Shown one piece after another: positions 35,461 through 44,661 of a stretch of DNA of 64,000 nucleotides. The notes beneath the pieces are model-generated. The model made no database searches. It worked only from the letters and a program-made list of their open reading frames with translations, and was not told where the DNA came from. Each line of letters opens with the position of its first letter. Positions within the stretch are counted from its first letter, which is position 1. The position numbers were made by a program, and so were the translations under genes. The DNA comes from JASHPR01 sp963808705 (GTDB taxonomy: Bacteria; Actinomycetota; Actinomycetes; Streptosporangiales; Streptosporangiaceae), in NCBI GenBank assembly GCA_963808705.1, contig CAWEHB010000008.1, positions 124,001-188,000 on the forward strand, given 5' to 3'.

Positions 35461-35742
35461 TCACTGGGCATGGGACCGGGAGTGATCGTGGCTGGGTTGC
35501 ACACCACCGGGCAGGGGATGGGCGAACACGAGTGCCGCGGTGGCCTCGAGCTCGCTGCGGAGCAGATCGGCGGGGCCGGTCGCCTCGAACCCCAGGGTCC
35601 ACCAGTGCTGGCCGCCCGTGTGGACCTCGGTGAGTTCCACTTGGCACCGCGGCTCGGCCGGGGTCAGTAACCCCGCCCCAGAATCCAGCTGGTACCGCTG
35701 CGCATGCCGCGCCGTCATCTCTGCCGTCTGAGTGCTCATCAT
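35461..35742 (-). CDS. chimeric small protein (CYTH-like C-terminus)
   Basis: About 93 residues. The N-terminus MMSTQTAEMTARHAQRYQLD and the junction LTPAE also occur at 53721. From PRCQVELTEVHTGGQHWWTL onward it matches the C-terminal third of the protein at 54032-54694. GAGAGGAACCG gives a good ribosome-binding site, so it may be expressed, but it looks like a deletion product of the 53.7-54.7 kb arrangement. Confidence 0.6.
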   Translation of the reverse strand: MMSTQTAEMTARHAQRYQLDSGAGLLTPAEPRCQVELTEVHTGGQHWWTLGFEATGPADLLRSELEATAALVFAHPLPGGVQPSHDHSRSHAQ

Positions 35743-35809
35743 CGGTTCCTCTCTGTCCGCTGCCCGGCGCAACGGCCGGGCACCGCGCCACGGCTCTGGC
35801 CGCGGTCAG

Positions 35810-36070
35810 CTAGGCGCACGCCCGGTCATCTGGCCCCTCGTCCGCCTGCTGGATGGAGATGAGCTCAAGGCCCAGCTCCTGGATCCGCTGGAAGAGCCCG
35901 TGCAGATGCGCCTGGTCGATCACGCGGCCGGACAGCACCGTGGTGCCCCCGACCGGGTCCATCTGCATCCCCTCGAACAGGAAGCCGAACGGTTCGCCCA
36001 GCTCGCCGCGGAGAACCAGCCGGTACCGTCTGCCCTGTGCCCGATCGCTGTCCATCACCCGCACCCTCAC
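35810..36070 (-). CDS. small protein, RGELG family, copy 2
   Basis: An 86-residue protein starting GTG-AGG-GTG; ATG five codons later is possible. It differs from the copies at 29106 and 53393 at few positions (DPVGGTTVLSG, LFQRIQELGLELIS). It follows box 4 and precedes the chimeric gene in the same transcript, and lies downstream of the truncated LuxR gene, repeating the LuxR-box-small gene order of 51-53.7 kb. Confidence 0.75.
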   Translation of the reverse strand: MRVRVMDSDRAQGRRYRLVLRGELGEPFGFLFEGMQMDPVGGTTVLSGRVIDQAHLHGLFQRIQELGLELISIQQADEGPDDRACA

Positions 36071-36075
36071 ACTCA

Positions 36076-36121
36076 GGCAGGTGACCGGTCACCACCTGGT
36101 GGCCGTTTCCACCTAGGTGAA
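36076..36121 (-). promoter_or_regulatory. composite box 4
   Basis: IR1 36107-36121 (TTCACCTAGGTGGAA on the minus strand). IR2 36076-36100, right arm CACCTGCC intact, left arm altered to ACCAGGTG. It ends 5 nt before the GTG of the small RGELG gene. Confidence 0.8.
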
Positions 36122-36226
36122 GGGCGGGGCAGAACACCAGGAGATCTCCGGTTCAGGCGCCCCGCCGCGCCAGCAACAGCCACGCGTGCTGTGTCACCCG
36201 CCCGCGGGAGCGCGCTGGTATGTATG

Positions 36227-37012
36227 GCGGGCAGGCAGGCATTATGGCTAGAGGAGCCTGAGTTCGCGGGTGCGCTGGAGGGCGTGGGCCCGCGAGGAGA
36301 CGCCGAGCTTGCGGTAGATCGACCTGACGTGGCTGTGAATGGTGTTGTGCGACACATACAGTTCTTGGCCGATGTCGCGCTCGGACAGATCGCTGGTCAG
36401 CAGCTGGAGCACCCGGCGTTCGCGCCGTGTCAGCTTCTCGTCCCCGCAGCTGGTGTCCGCCCGCGGGGACCGCCCGCACGCATTCAGCCGCCTGGTCAGG
36501 ATCCCCGGATCGGCGCAGGATCCGATGACCGATCTTGCCTCGGTGATTGCCGCCTGCGAGCGCTCGCGTTCGTCCAGGGCACGCAGTACCGATCCCTGGT
36601 GCAGCAGCGCCATCGCGACCTCGACCGGCTGGCCCCGGGCACGCAAGAAGGCGGCGCCACACTCGATCAGCCGCTCTGCTTCCCCGGGGCTTCCGCGCGC
36701 GGCGAGCGACACCCCGAGCGCCAGCGGTACCACGCCGCTGGCCTTCTCGGTGCCGTGCTCCCGGACGAGTTCCGCCGCACCCTCGGCGAGCATCCGCTGT
36801 TCTTCCAGACGGCCCAGCTCACCCGCGATGAGCGAACGGTAGGCGAGCGACGACGCGCCAGCCGGCCATTGCGCGCTTGCCGGTGCCAGCGCCGCCGATT
36901 CCGCGAACCACTGGTCGGCCTCGCCGAGCTTGCCCTGGAAGTACAGGCCCATGCCGACCGCCCAGCAGGCCACCGGCCGCCAGGGCGACCCGGGGCCCTC
37001 AAGCTCTGCCGC
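36227..37012 (-). repeat. 786-bp inverted duplicate of 52463-53248
   Basis: Apparently a single base difference (C/T near 36914) in the parts compared. It covers the last 256 codons of the LuxR gene plus about 20 bp of 3' flank. Both ends stop sharply inside otherwise related sequence. Confidence 0.9.
36248..37012 (-). pseudogene. 5'-truncated LuxR/MalT-like regulator (copy of gene B)
   Basis: Encodes the C-terminal TPR-like region and a complete LuxR HTH (LTRRERRVLQLLTSDLSERD, then VSHNTIHSHVRSIYRKLGVS), identical in protein sequence to gene B at 50999-53227. The N-terminal ATPase is missing. Upstream the sequence switches to a divergent-promoter region like that of LuxR gene C. The frame is open to a GTG at 37108, so an ATPase-less HTH protein could be made. 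Confidence 0.75.
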
Positions 37013-37221
37013 ACGCCGGCCGCTGGAGACGGCAGGCGCGCGTACACCGCCCATCCACAAGGATCCAATCAGGGGCGGGGCTCCGAGGTGCCAGGGACGA
37101 AAGTCCATCCAGCTTTTGCCTGAGCTCCGGCCCCGGGGTCATCCCCGCCCTGGGCGACAGCCGGCCGGTGCACCCGAAGCAGGTGAGGGCAACTCACCCC
37201 GTTCCGCGGTTACCTGTAGAG

Positions 37222-37455
37222 GTGACGAGGTCTGGAAAGGTGACCGATGGCACCTACGTGATCACCATTCGCGGTATCGCGGGTCCCTGGGTGCGGGCAG
37301 CCTTCGACGACGTGGAGCTGAGTGTGGTGGGCGAAACGACGGTGCTGCGGGGCGCTGGAACCGGGCAGGCGGCCCTCCACGCCCTCCTCCACAGAATCCA
37401 GGACCTCGGGCTCGAAGTCATCGAAGTTCACCTCGAGACGACCGAACCGGCATGA
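37222..37455 (+). CDS. small protein, VTDGTY family, copy 1
   Basis: A 77-residue protein: VTDGTYVITIRGIAGPWVRA, SVVGETTVLRGAGTGQAALH and RIQDLGLEVIEVH. It shares the G-T-VL-x-G, QAALH.LL.RIQDLGLE pattern with the RGELG family and is therefore a distant member. It is divergent from the truncated LuxR gene, as the homologue at 58791 is from LuxR gene C. No box precedes it; the intergenic region is homologous to 58650-58790. Confidence 0.7.
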   Translation: MTRSGKVTDGTYVITIRGIAGPWVRAAFDDVELSVVGETTVLRGAGTGQAALHALLHRIQDLGLEVIEVHLETTEPA

Positions 37456-37845
37456 GGCACAAGGTGGCCCATCTCGCGGATCTCCGATGTATCCGGCCTT
37501 GACCATGACCACTCACGACCGGGCATCGTGGGCGAGGAGAACGCGAAGGGGCAAGGTCGCGGCGGCGGCGAAGACGGCCAGGTAGCCCAGATACTGATGC
37601 CACTGCTCGAACTAACCGATGTCACTGCTCGAACTAGCGGCGGCGATTGGGTGCATGACGCGCCTTGAAGCTGTGGAATGCCGGATTCAACTGCCGGCCT
37701 GCAGGCACCAGCCGCGCGTCACGCAGACGGGGCGATTCGCTGCAGAGCATGGCCGCGCCTTCCTTCATCCAGCGGCAGCGCCGCCGCCGACCACCTGCCA
37801 CTATTGCCGGCCGCGGACGCTCCCCAGGTCCAAGGGCCGGGGCGG

Positions 37846-37893
37846 GTTTCACCTAGGTGAAACCGGCCGACAGGTGATGCCGGGTCGCCTGCC
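37846..37893 (+). promoter_or_regulatory. composite box 5
   Basis: IR1 is a perfect 18-bp palindrome GTTTCACCTAGGTGAAAC (37846-37863). IR2 follows at the 11-nt spacing as GACAGGTG...CGCCTGCC. It is about 80 bp before the DUF1269-like gene. Confidence 0.85.
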
Positions 37894-37973
37894 CGGGTGT
37901 GAACCTGGCAGGTGATGGACCGAGCCCAAGGCCCCCGCTGTACCGGGCTGGCGGACACGGAGAGGAAGAGGAC

Positions 37974-38483
37974 ATGGCGAAGCCTGATGCGGTATTCATC
38001 TACATCGGCACCTATCAGGACGAGGTGGCGGCGCGCAACGACTACGACATCGTCAAGGACCTGCACGCGGCCGGTGCGATCGGCACCTACGACGCGTCCG
38101 TGGTGACCAAGGACGACGCGGGCAAGGTGCATGTGAACAAGGATGAGATGGCCACCAGGCACGGGGCCTGGGGCGGCGCTGCTGTCGGCGCCCTCGTCGG
38201 CATCTTGTTCCCGCCCTCGATCATCGTCGGCGCCGCCGTCGGCGCAGCGGTGGGCGGGGTCGGCGGCCACCTGTGGCGTGGCATGTCCCGCGCCGATGTG
38301 AAGGAGTTCGGGGAGCTCATCGACGACGGGCAGGCCGCCCTGGTCATCGTCGGTGAGAGCACGCTGGAGCAGGCGGTGGACAAGGCGGCGCTGAAGGCCG
38401 AGAAGCACGTCGCCAAGGAACTCAACGTGAGCCCGAAAGACGTCGACAAGGCCGTCCAGGAAGCCGCCAGCGAAGTCAGTTGA
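37974..38483 (+). CDS. DUF1269-like glycine-zipper membrane protein, copy 1
   Basis: A 169-residue protein. The soluble head AVFIYIGTYQDEVAARNDYD and YDASVVTKDDAGKVHVNKDE is followed by a Gly/Ala/Val zipper AAVGALVGILFPPSIIVGAAVGAAVGG and an acidic helical tail ending in a coiled-coil-like segment. This is the architecture of DUF1269/general-stress membrane proteins. AGGAAGAGG stands before the ATG. A paralogue is at 44662 (minus strand). Confidence 0.85.
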   Translation: MAKPDAVFIYIGTYQDEVAARNDYDIVKDLHAAGAIGTYDASVVTKDDAGKVHVNKDEMATRHGAWGGAAVGALVGILFPPSIIVGAAVGAAVGGVGGHLWRGMSRADVKEFGELIDDGQAALVIVGESTLEQAVDKAALKAEKHVAKELNVSPKDVDKAVQEAASEVS

Positions 38484-38551
38484 CCGGCGATCCCCGGCCG
38501 GGCATGCCGGCCTCGCGCCGCTGGCCAGAACGCCGCCACCCAGGAGGACGC

Positions 38552-38983
38552 ATGAGAGCCACCCACCGGCCAGGCACGCGCACATGGCTGCTGCTTCCAG
38601 CCGTCGTCTTGATACTGGTCCTGTCCGGGCTGGCGGCCGGATGCAGCAGCAGCAAGCCCGCCTACTGCACCGCCGCCACCAACCTTAAGACCTCGGTCAG
38701 CAACCTCGGCAATGTCGACGTCGGCAAGAACGGCCTCAGCTCCCTGCAGACCGCGCTGAACAGCGTCACCAGCGACGCAAAGACATTTGCCAGCGACGCG
38801 AAGTCCGCGTACCCGTCGCAGACCACGGCACTGGAGAACTCGCTGTCCAGCCTGGAGACCGCGATCAAATCCGCGAAGGGGCAGCCTCCGCTGACCGCGG
38901 CCGCGGCGGTCGTGCCATCGGTCACCCAAGTGAAGAACTCGGCAAGCACCTTGGAGAGTGCCGTATCGGGCAAATGCCAGTGA
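38552..38983 (+). CDS. small lipoprotein, copy 1
   Basis: A 143-residue protein. The signal peptide WLLLPAVVLILVLSGLAAGC ends at lipobox Cys31. The mature part is a Ser/Thr/Ala-rich helical domain (LKTSVSNLGNVDVGKNGLSS...) with two remaining cysteines (YCTAATN and GKCQ at the end) that could form a disulfide. AGGAGG site. The function is unknown; the conserved helical layout suggests a surface or envelope sensor or structural role. Confidence 0.82.
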   Translation: MRATHRPGTRTWLLLPAVVLILVLSGLAAGCSSSKPAYCTAATNLKTSVSNLGNVDVGKNGLSSLQTALNSVTSDAKTFASDAKSAYPSQTTALENSLSSLETAIKSAKGQPPLTAAAAVVPSVTQVKNSASTLESAVSGKCQ

Positions 38984-39111
38984 GATGCCCAACGACTGAC
39001 GGCGGGATCGTGATGGCCACGGCCGCGCCTTGCCGGGCGTCAAGCTCACTCGGGCGACGTGGTGCCGCTCGCGGCGGTCCGGGGCAGGCGAGAGCAGAAG
39101 GAGCGCCTCAG

Positions 39112-39360
39112 ATGACGAAATGGAACTACGTGGCGATGGGCCAGGCAGGCCTGACCGGCTGGACCAGGGTGGCCGCCCGGCCGGTCGCCCGTGCGGTCGC
39201 CCGCCGGACCGGACGGCCAGAAGCGCAGATCCTGGCGCTGATCGGCGCGGCGTTCCTCGCGATCGCTCTGGTCAACTTTCTCCGCGAGGTCGATGCCGTG
39301 ATCGCGGCGGGCCGAACCGGCCGCCAGCCAGCCAATGATCCTCCCCCCGCCCACACCTAG
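39112..39360 (+). CDS. small membrane protein, MTKWNYVAMGQ family, copy 1
   Basis: An 82-residue protein. An amphipathic Arg-rich stretch (ARPVARAVARRTGRPEAQ) is followed by one helix LALIGAAFLAIALVNFL and a polar tail. GGAGCGCCTCAG precedes the ATG. It is paired with the lipoprotein upstream; the same pair occurs inverted at 47047-47858. Confidence 0.75.
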   Translation: MTKWNYVAMGQAGLTGWTRVAARPVARAVARRTGRPEAQILALIGAAFLAIALVNFLREVDAVIAAGRTGRQPANDPPPAHT

Positions 39361-40186
39361 GACGGGCCCGCGGGCTCCCGCTGTCGTATCGCTGCCCCAC
39401 ACCTTCGGTGACGCCGTACGGGCAGAGTTCGGCCGGGCTCTCCGGGCTCCTTACGAGACTCTGGCCACGGTCGCCGCCAACGGCGCCTTCATGACCTTCG
39501 CGTGGTTCTTCCTGCCGAGGGGCCTGAAAGACGACCTGTTCACGTTGCACGGAACGCTGGCATTCGCGCTGGTTCTCGCCGCATGGATGTACTCCGACGT
39601 GCCGGCCACCAACGTGCTCGCACCGGACCGGCACCGGGTGATGGCAGCGATCGATGACCCCGTGATGCTCCGGCGGCTCCTGTACGCCAAGAACGTTGTC
39701 CTGTGGACATTCATCACGCCGGTCTGCGCCGTCATCGCGTTGTTCACCGGCATCTTCGGCCATGATCTGCTGTCGACCCTGTACACGGTCATCTGGATCG
39801 GAGTCGTCCCCTTCGGCGCGCTTGGAATATCGGCGTGGGTGGGGATCCTCTTCCCCTACCACCCGCTGCCGCTGCGGTACCGGTGGCAGCATCGCCGACC
39901 GCGAGGGCGCATGCTCTGGCGCTGGCTAACGCTCGCAGTCACTCCCTACGTCCTGGTTCCCTGGCTGGCCATCGCCCTGATGACTCCCTCGCTTCTGCTG
40001 TGGGGCTTCACCTCGCCGCATGGCCTGTCGGCGAAGCTGCCCGACCATGACCTTGGCCTAGGCGTGGCGCTCGCATGCGCCGTGGCTATCCTCTGCTCGT
40101 TCGTCAGTCATCGGCGGGGCATCGTGATGGCCCAGCGCCGCCGGGCGAAACTTCTCGCGTTCCTCGCCGACCCGGCCCGCGGCTGA
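39335..40186 (+). CDS. multi-pass membrane protein, ABC-2 permease-like
   Basis: A 283-residue protein with six hydrophobic segments. The soluble start FGDAVRAEFGRALRAPYETL, a motif DVPATNVLAPD and RLLYAKNVVLWTFITPVCAV are reminiscent of ABC-2 type export permeases. No ATPase gene is adjacent. ATG 39335 lies within the end of the preceding gene (26-bp overlap). Confidence 0.7.
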   Translation: MILPPPTPRTGPRAPAVVSLPHTFGDAVRAEFGRALRAPYETLATVAANGAFMTFAWFFLPRGLKDDLFTLHGTLAFALVLAAWMYSDVPATNVLAPDRHRVMAAIDDPVMLRRLLYAKNVVLWTFITPVCAVIALFTGIFGHDLLSTLYTVIWIGVVPFGALGISAWVGILFPYHPLPLRYRWQHRRPRGRMLWRWLTLAVTPYVLVPWLAIALMTPSLLLWGFTSPHGLSAKLPDHDLGLGVALACAVAILCSFVSHRRGIVMAQRRRAKLLAFLADPARG

Positions 40187-40334
40187 GAGACCGTGAATCG
40201 CAGCAGGCTCCGCAGGCCAGCGGCAGAGCGACACGACGAACTTCCTGCGTGCCTGCCGCCGGGCCGCTGGGCTGGCGACCAGGGGGGCACTCGTCCCGGT
40301 CCCGGACTCCGCGCCAGGTGACGGAGGTAATGCC

Positions 40335-41097
40335 GTGGGCCCGCGGCCCCAGACCTGGCCTGCGGATGCCTTCGCGGCGGGGCGGGTGGCCCGGGCCGCC
40401 GCGTTCCCTATCACGATCGACTCGGCGGCCTTCGGGGAGATCGCCAAGCGCGAAGATGTCCGGGTGCGCGCGCAAGAGATCCGCGATGCACTAGGCAAGC
40501 CCGGCATCGTGTTGCTGGGCGTCGACCGCCTCGACTACACCAAGGGCATACTGCATCGCCTCACGGCCTACGGCGAGTTGCTCAACGAGGGCCGGCTCGG
40601 GCCCGAGTCAGTGTTCGTGCTGGTCGACAGCCCCAGCCGGGAGCGCGTCGAGCACTACCGGGTCCTGCGGGACGAAGTCGAGGTAGCGGTGGGCCGTATC
40701 AACGGGGAGCACGGCGAACTGGGCAACCCTCCGGTTCACTACCTCCATCAGTCCTACCCGCGGGAGGAAATGGCCACCCTGTATCTGGCCGCCGACGTGA
40801 TGCTGGTGACCTCGCTGCGGGACGGCATGAACCTCGTGGCTAAGGAGTACATCGCCTGCCGCCATGACGAGAGCGGCGCGCTGGTGCTGAGCGAATTCAC
40901 TGACGCGGCGGACGAACTGGGCAGCGCGTTCCTCGTCAACCCTCACGACATCGAGGGCCTCAAGGGCGCCATCGTCCGCGCGGCGACCATCTCCCCCAGG
41001 GAGGCCAGGCGCCGGATGCGCTCGATGCGGCAGCGTATCCGCGAATACGACGTGGCCCACTGGGCAGCGGCCTTTCAACGCGGTCGCTGGCGCACGG
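40335..41097 (+). pseudogene. otsA: trehalose-6-phosphate synthase, C-terminal half
   Basis: Encodes AAAFPITIDSAAF, LLGVDRLDYTKGILHRLTAYGELL, SYPREEMATLYLAADVMLVTSLRDGMNLVAKEYIA and FTDAADELGSAFLVNPHDIEG, i.e. the GT20 C-terminal Rossmann domain. The N-terminal half, including the glucose-6-phosphate site, is missing. The frame runs on into unrelated sequence. Confidence 0.8.
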
Positions 41098-41259
41098 GCG
41101 CACAATCTGGCCAGCCGCCACCGACTGAAAGAGATCGCCACCGATCCTCGAACCCGGCACGGATCTCCCGGAACGGGAGCTCTCGGGGACCAACATCAGG
41201 GGTCCATCGCCCTTCCTATGCGCGGTCGCGCCACCGTAACGTGCGCAACGGAGGCACGA

Positions 41260-41520
41260 GCCGGCCGGTTCACCATGGATGGCGGCAGCTGGCCAACGAC
41301 GTGTCGTGGGTGCACGGGCATGAGAAAGTGCTGGCGCCGCTGGAGCACGCTAGCACGCTGTTCAGGGAGCACCTGCTGGCTCCCAGTGTGCCGGCCAGCG
41401 ACCGCCGTTACCGGTGCGCGCTGTTCCACTTGCTGGCCTGCGAAACGAGCTGCGACCGCTACTGGGGCCAGGGCACCTGGACCGACTATGGGCCGGGGGA
41501 ACCGGCGAGCCGACTGGAGC
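41260..41520 (+). pseudogene. GH57-type C-terminal fragment
   Basis: LANDVSWVHGHEKVLAPLEH and FHLLACETSCDRYWGQGTWTDYG resemble the end of family-57 glycoside hydrolases (S/TSC.RYWGQG.W motif). There is no N-terminal catalytic domain; it lies in the open frame extending from the otsA fragment. Confidence 0.6.
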
Positions 41521-41589
41521 AGGGCGGCTTATCCGTGGCGCTCAGCGCTGATGTGCTGGTTCGCCTGCGGATGGTGGGCCCGGGCGGCG

Positions 41590-42019
41590 GCGCCACCGCG
41601 ATCCAGGTCCCAGGCCGAACGCGATCACGTTGGTGGCCCAGATCACCCCGCCGGTCGCCAGCAGCCCGGTGGCGTTGCTGGCGAACGCCTTGTTGTTAGT
41701 GATGATGTCGCCGACGAGGCGGGCGGCGGCGAACAGGTTCGCCAGGTCAGCAGGGCGATGACGATGCCGGTGGTGACCCGTAGCCAGGCCTTCTGCCGGT
41801 CGATGCGGGCCGGTCCCCGATGATCAGGGCGGCCAGCAATCCGAGCAGGACGACGGGGAGCACCCACGGGGGGCTCACCCGGTACTTGGCGGGCAGCGCC
41901 ACATGCAGGGCAACGACGACGATGATCGCCAGCGCCACCGGCCACCGGCGCTCACCACGTTCAGCGGCCCCGGCCGGCGTCACCGGAGGCGGGGCGGCCG
42001 GCGTCCCGTCCGATGCCAT
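41590..42019 (-). pseudogene. N-terminal half of the pore-motif membrane protein family
   Basis: VALAIIVVVALHVALPAKYR, VLLGLLAALIIGD and, in a shifted frame, RIDRQKAWLRVTTGIVIALLT match the 30812-31495 protein. A further shift gives VIWATNVIAFGL. The C-terminal half is absent here, but a corresponding half exists at 62151-62474. Confidence 0.7.
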
Positions 42020-42180
42020 ATCTCATTCTCGCACCGGCGCTGCGCGAACTGGGATCCTGCCCCCGGCCACCCACCTGGGTGCGACTCCTCCGGCCGCGAG
42101 TTTGTAACGATGTGATAGCCAGGCACTGCCTCGCACCGGGCCAGCTAACCGCACCCATCCCGGTGCGCCGTCTTACCGTC

Positions 42181-42777
42181 TCACGCGTGGGCCAGATTCG
42201 TTCTCGTCGTCTTGGCCACATGCCGGAGCAGGAAGGCGCCGATGATCTCGAAGATGCCCATGACGATGAACCAGATTCCGATCAGCACCGCGAGCACGGT
42301 GACCGATGACACCGGGGCGGAAGCGACCACGATCCCCGCGATCAGGCTGACGATCCCGAAGAAGATCCACCAGCCCCGCCCCTCACGGGAGCCGCCGGCC
42401 AGCCCGGCGATGAGCGCTACCAAGCCCTGCACGATCCAGACGATACCGATGAGCAGGCCGATGGCTGCCAGCGTCAGGTGCAGGTGACGGATCAGCACGA
42501 TCCCGATCACGATGAATAGCAGGCCGGCGATACCCAGCCACACCCGGTGCGGCTCGCTGTTGTCGAACACCCGGATCAGGTGGAAGATCCCCGAGATGAT
42601 CAAGAGGATGCCGAGCAGGACGGCAATCACATTGAGCGAACCGGTCGGATGGAAGCTCACGACCAGCCCGAGTATCAGTGTCGCCACGCCAAGGAATAGC
42701 GTTGCTTGCCATGAGGCCGCGGCCATTTCGGCCGGTGACTGCTGGGTGCCATACTCCTCGGGTTGCATTTTGCTCAC
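42181..42777 (-). CDS. HdeD/DUF308 membrane protein
   Basis: A 198-residue protein with six short hydrophobic helices in three hairpins. ATLFLGVATLILGLVVSFHP, VLLGILLIISGIFHLIRVF, LLIGIVWIVQGLVALIAG and GWWIFFGIVSLIAGIVV are typical of HdeD, an acid-stress membrane protein family. A CGTACG palindrome and a CACCC-N5-GGGTG repeat lie in the 100 bp upstream. Confidence 0.9.
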   Translation of the reverse strand: MSKMQPEEYGTQQSPAEMAAASWQATLFLGVATLILGLVVSFHPTGSLNVIAVLLGILLIISGIFHLIRVFDNSEPHRVWLGIAGLLFIVIGIVLIRHLHLTLAAIGLLIGIVWIVQGLVALIAGLAGGSREGRGWWIFFGIVSLIAGIVVASAPVSSVTVLAVLIGIWFIVMGIFEIIGAFLLRHVAKTTRTNLAHA

Positions 42778-42803
42778 CTTCTTGAACGATTATGCCCACG
42801 ATC

Positions 42804-42822
42804 GCGTACGGTTCCCGTACGC
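42804..42822. promoter_or_regulatory. GCGTACGG-N3-CCGTACGC palindrome
   Basis: Perfect 8-bp arms, 26 bp upstream of the HdeD start codon and next to an AT-rich stretch (CGATATTTAA) that could be part of the promoter. Confidence 0.6.
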
Positions 42823-42861
42823 CGATACATCGATATTTAATGCGGTCAATGGGGCATTCGT

Positions 42862-42876
42862 CACCCCTCGCGGGTG
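42862..42876. promoter_or_regulatory. CACCC-N5-GGGTG inverted repeat
   Basis: Same arms and spacing as elements at 50890, 55613, 61089 and 61507. It is about 85 bp upstream of the HdeD gene. Confidence 0.45.
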
Positions 42877-43076
42877 AACGCCGGCAGTGCATCCGGGGTG
42901 AGGGGAGTCTTTCCTGCCTGATCCCCGGGCGTCAGCCATTAGCGGATCAGGGGGCGCACCGGGCATGCGGTTGTCCGTCTCTGAGGTAGACAAGTGCCGC
43001 CGCGCAGATGGCGGCCACCCAGCGCTGGATGAGCCGCCTGCGCAGCTCGCGAGCCGACCCGCTCTGCGGTGGCTTG

Positions 43077-44480
43077 TCACTGGCCTGCTGCGGGGGCTTC
43101 AGCCGGGTAGCCGGTGAATTCCTGGCCGGGCTTGATGTTGGGGTACTGGGCGAAGCTCTTCTCGTACTCGAAGACGACCGGCAGTACGACACCCGCTTCC
43201 CAGCCTATATCCATCTTGTCGTTGAAGAGGTTGTAATTCTCGCCGGGGTCGCTGCCCAGGTCGAAGACGATCGGCATGTGCGGCTTGACGACCGGCTTGT
43301 CGAAGCCCTCGGTATAGCGGAGCCATATCTTGATGCTGTGCCATTTGGCCGACATCATGGACCCGTCCGGCCCGAAGAACACCAGGTCTTCCCGGCCGGT
43401 GTGCTCGCTCTCGCCGAGCAGGAACTTCGACGCGTCGACGCCGTCCAGCGGGCGGTCGGCGGGCACCTTGTCCGACGCCCCCGCGAGCGCCGCGAACGTC
43501 TTGTACCAGTCGTGAGCGGAGAGCATCTCCTCGGTGATCACCCCGGCCGGCACCGTCTGCGGGCAGCGGACCATCGCCGGTACCCGCATCGACCCCTCTG
43601 CGGGCGGGGTGGAGAAGTCACCGCGCCACGGCCCGTTCGAGCCGCCGAATCCGAACGCCGGCACATGGCAGGTCGCGTTGTCGCTGGAGAACACGATGAT
43701 CGTGTCGCTGGCGATCCCGGCCTGCTCGACGCAGTCGAGGATCTGCCCCACCCGGTAGTCCATCTCCGCCATCAGGTCCGCGTACAGCCCCAGGCGCGCC
43801 GGATCGGTCTGGTCGAAATCGGGATGCGCCTTCTCCGGCGGGTGCACATGGGAGAGGCCCACGTAGGTGAAGAACGGCTTGCCCCCGGCGGCGCATCGCT
43901 TGATGAAATCGGTCGCCTTACCGACGATCAGCTCGTCCAGCAGCGGCCGCACCTCCATGTTCAGCTCACGGACCGCGGTGGACTTCTGGCCCTTCCTGCC
44001 CTCCCAGATCCGGGGCGACTGGAGTCCCCTGGCCTTGGCGACCGCCCGGTAGGCCGCGTAGGACGTGTAGCCGCACTCGTCGGCGCTGTTCTTAAAGCCC
44101 CACCACTCGTCGAAGCCCTGATCGTTCGGCAGCCGCCCCTCCACATCGCCGAGATGCCACTTGCCCCACAGTGACGTCGCGTAGCCAGCGTCCGACAGCA
44201 GTTCGGCGATCGTGTACTCCCACGGCGCCAGGCCGCTCGGTCCCTGGCCGGGTATCGGCACCGTGTACGTGCCCGACCGCACCGACTGGCGCCCCGTCAG
44301 GATCGCTGACCGCGTCGGGGTGCACTGGGACTCGACGGTGTAGTTGTTGAACCGGATGCCCTCGCCGGCGAGCCTGTCGATCCGCGGGGTCGGCGTGCTC
44401 CCGCCGTAGCAGCAGAAATCACCCCAGCCGACGTTGTCGCAAAGAACAAACACGATGTTCGGCTTCGCCTGCGTCCCCAT
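43077..44480 (-). CDS. type I sulfatase (arylsulfatase-like)
   Basis: A 467-residue enzyme hydrolysing sulfate esters. The N-terminal metal site is NIVFVLCDNVGWGD (Asp15), and the formylglycine signature CTPTRSAILTGR (Cys53) keeps the CxPxR motif needed for Cys-type maturation. GYATSLWGKWHLG and DTIIVFSSDN supply further metal/sulfate ligands. No signal peptide, so cytoplasmic unless exported otherwise. No formylglycine-generating enzyme gene is in the window. It is preceded by two 21-bp iterons. Confidence 0.93.
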   Translation of the reverse strand: MGTQAKPNIVFVLCDNVGWGDFCCYGGSTPTPRIDRLAGEGIRFNNYTVESQCTPTRSAILTGRQSVRSGTYTVPIPGQGPSGLAPWEYTIAELLSDAGYATSLWGKWHLGDVEGRLPNDQGFDEWWGFKNSADECGYTSYAAYRAVAKARGLQSPRIWEGRKGQKSTAVRELNMEVRPLLDELIVGKATDFIKRCAAGGKPFFTYVGLSHVHPPEKAHPDFDQTDPARLGLYADLMAEMDYRVGQILDCVEQAGIASDTIIVFSSDNATCHVPAFGFGGSNGPWRGDFSTPPAEGSMRVPAMVRCPQTVPAGVITEEMLSAHDWYKTFAALAGASDKVPADRPLDGVDASKFLLGESEHTGREDLVFFGPDGSMMSAKWHSIKIWLRYTEGFDKPVVKPHMPIVFDLGSDPGENYNLFNDKMDIGWEAGVVLPVVFEYEKSFAQYPNIKPGQEFTGYPAEAPAAGQ

Positions 44481-44547
44481 GCCGCCGCTCCCGCCTCGCC
44501 GAGGTCAGCTTCCAAAGGCCGGCCCCCACCGCGCGGCACCTGGCAGC

Positions 44548-44595
44548 ACCTGACCGCCGTCACCCCGTACCTGACCGTCGTCACCCCTCTGGGTG
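44548..44595. promoter_or_regulatory. two iterons and CACCC-N4-GGGTG upstream of the sulfatase
   Basis: ACCTGACCG(C/T)CGTCACCCC occurs at 44548-44566 and 44569-44587 with a period of 21 bp (two helical turns). The second overlaps TCACCCCTCTGGGTGA (44581-44596). Position is 67-115 bp before the sulfatase start. Confidence 0.6.
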
Positions 44596-44661
44596 AGTGG
44601 CCAGGCACCGCCCTAAGCCGTGCCGGACGGGCCGCCAGCGCCGGCGGCCCGTCCGGCAGGA

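Noticed and set aside
35732..37123. 463-codon plus-strand ORF across the small RGELG gene and truncated LuxR
   Set aside because: Open only because of GC bias; it runs antisense to two genes with recognised sequence.
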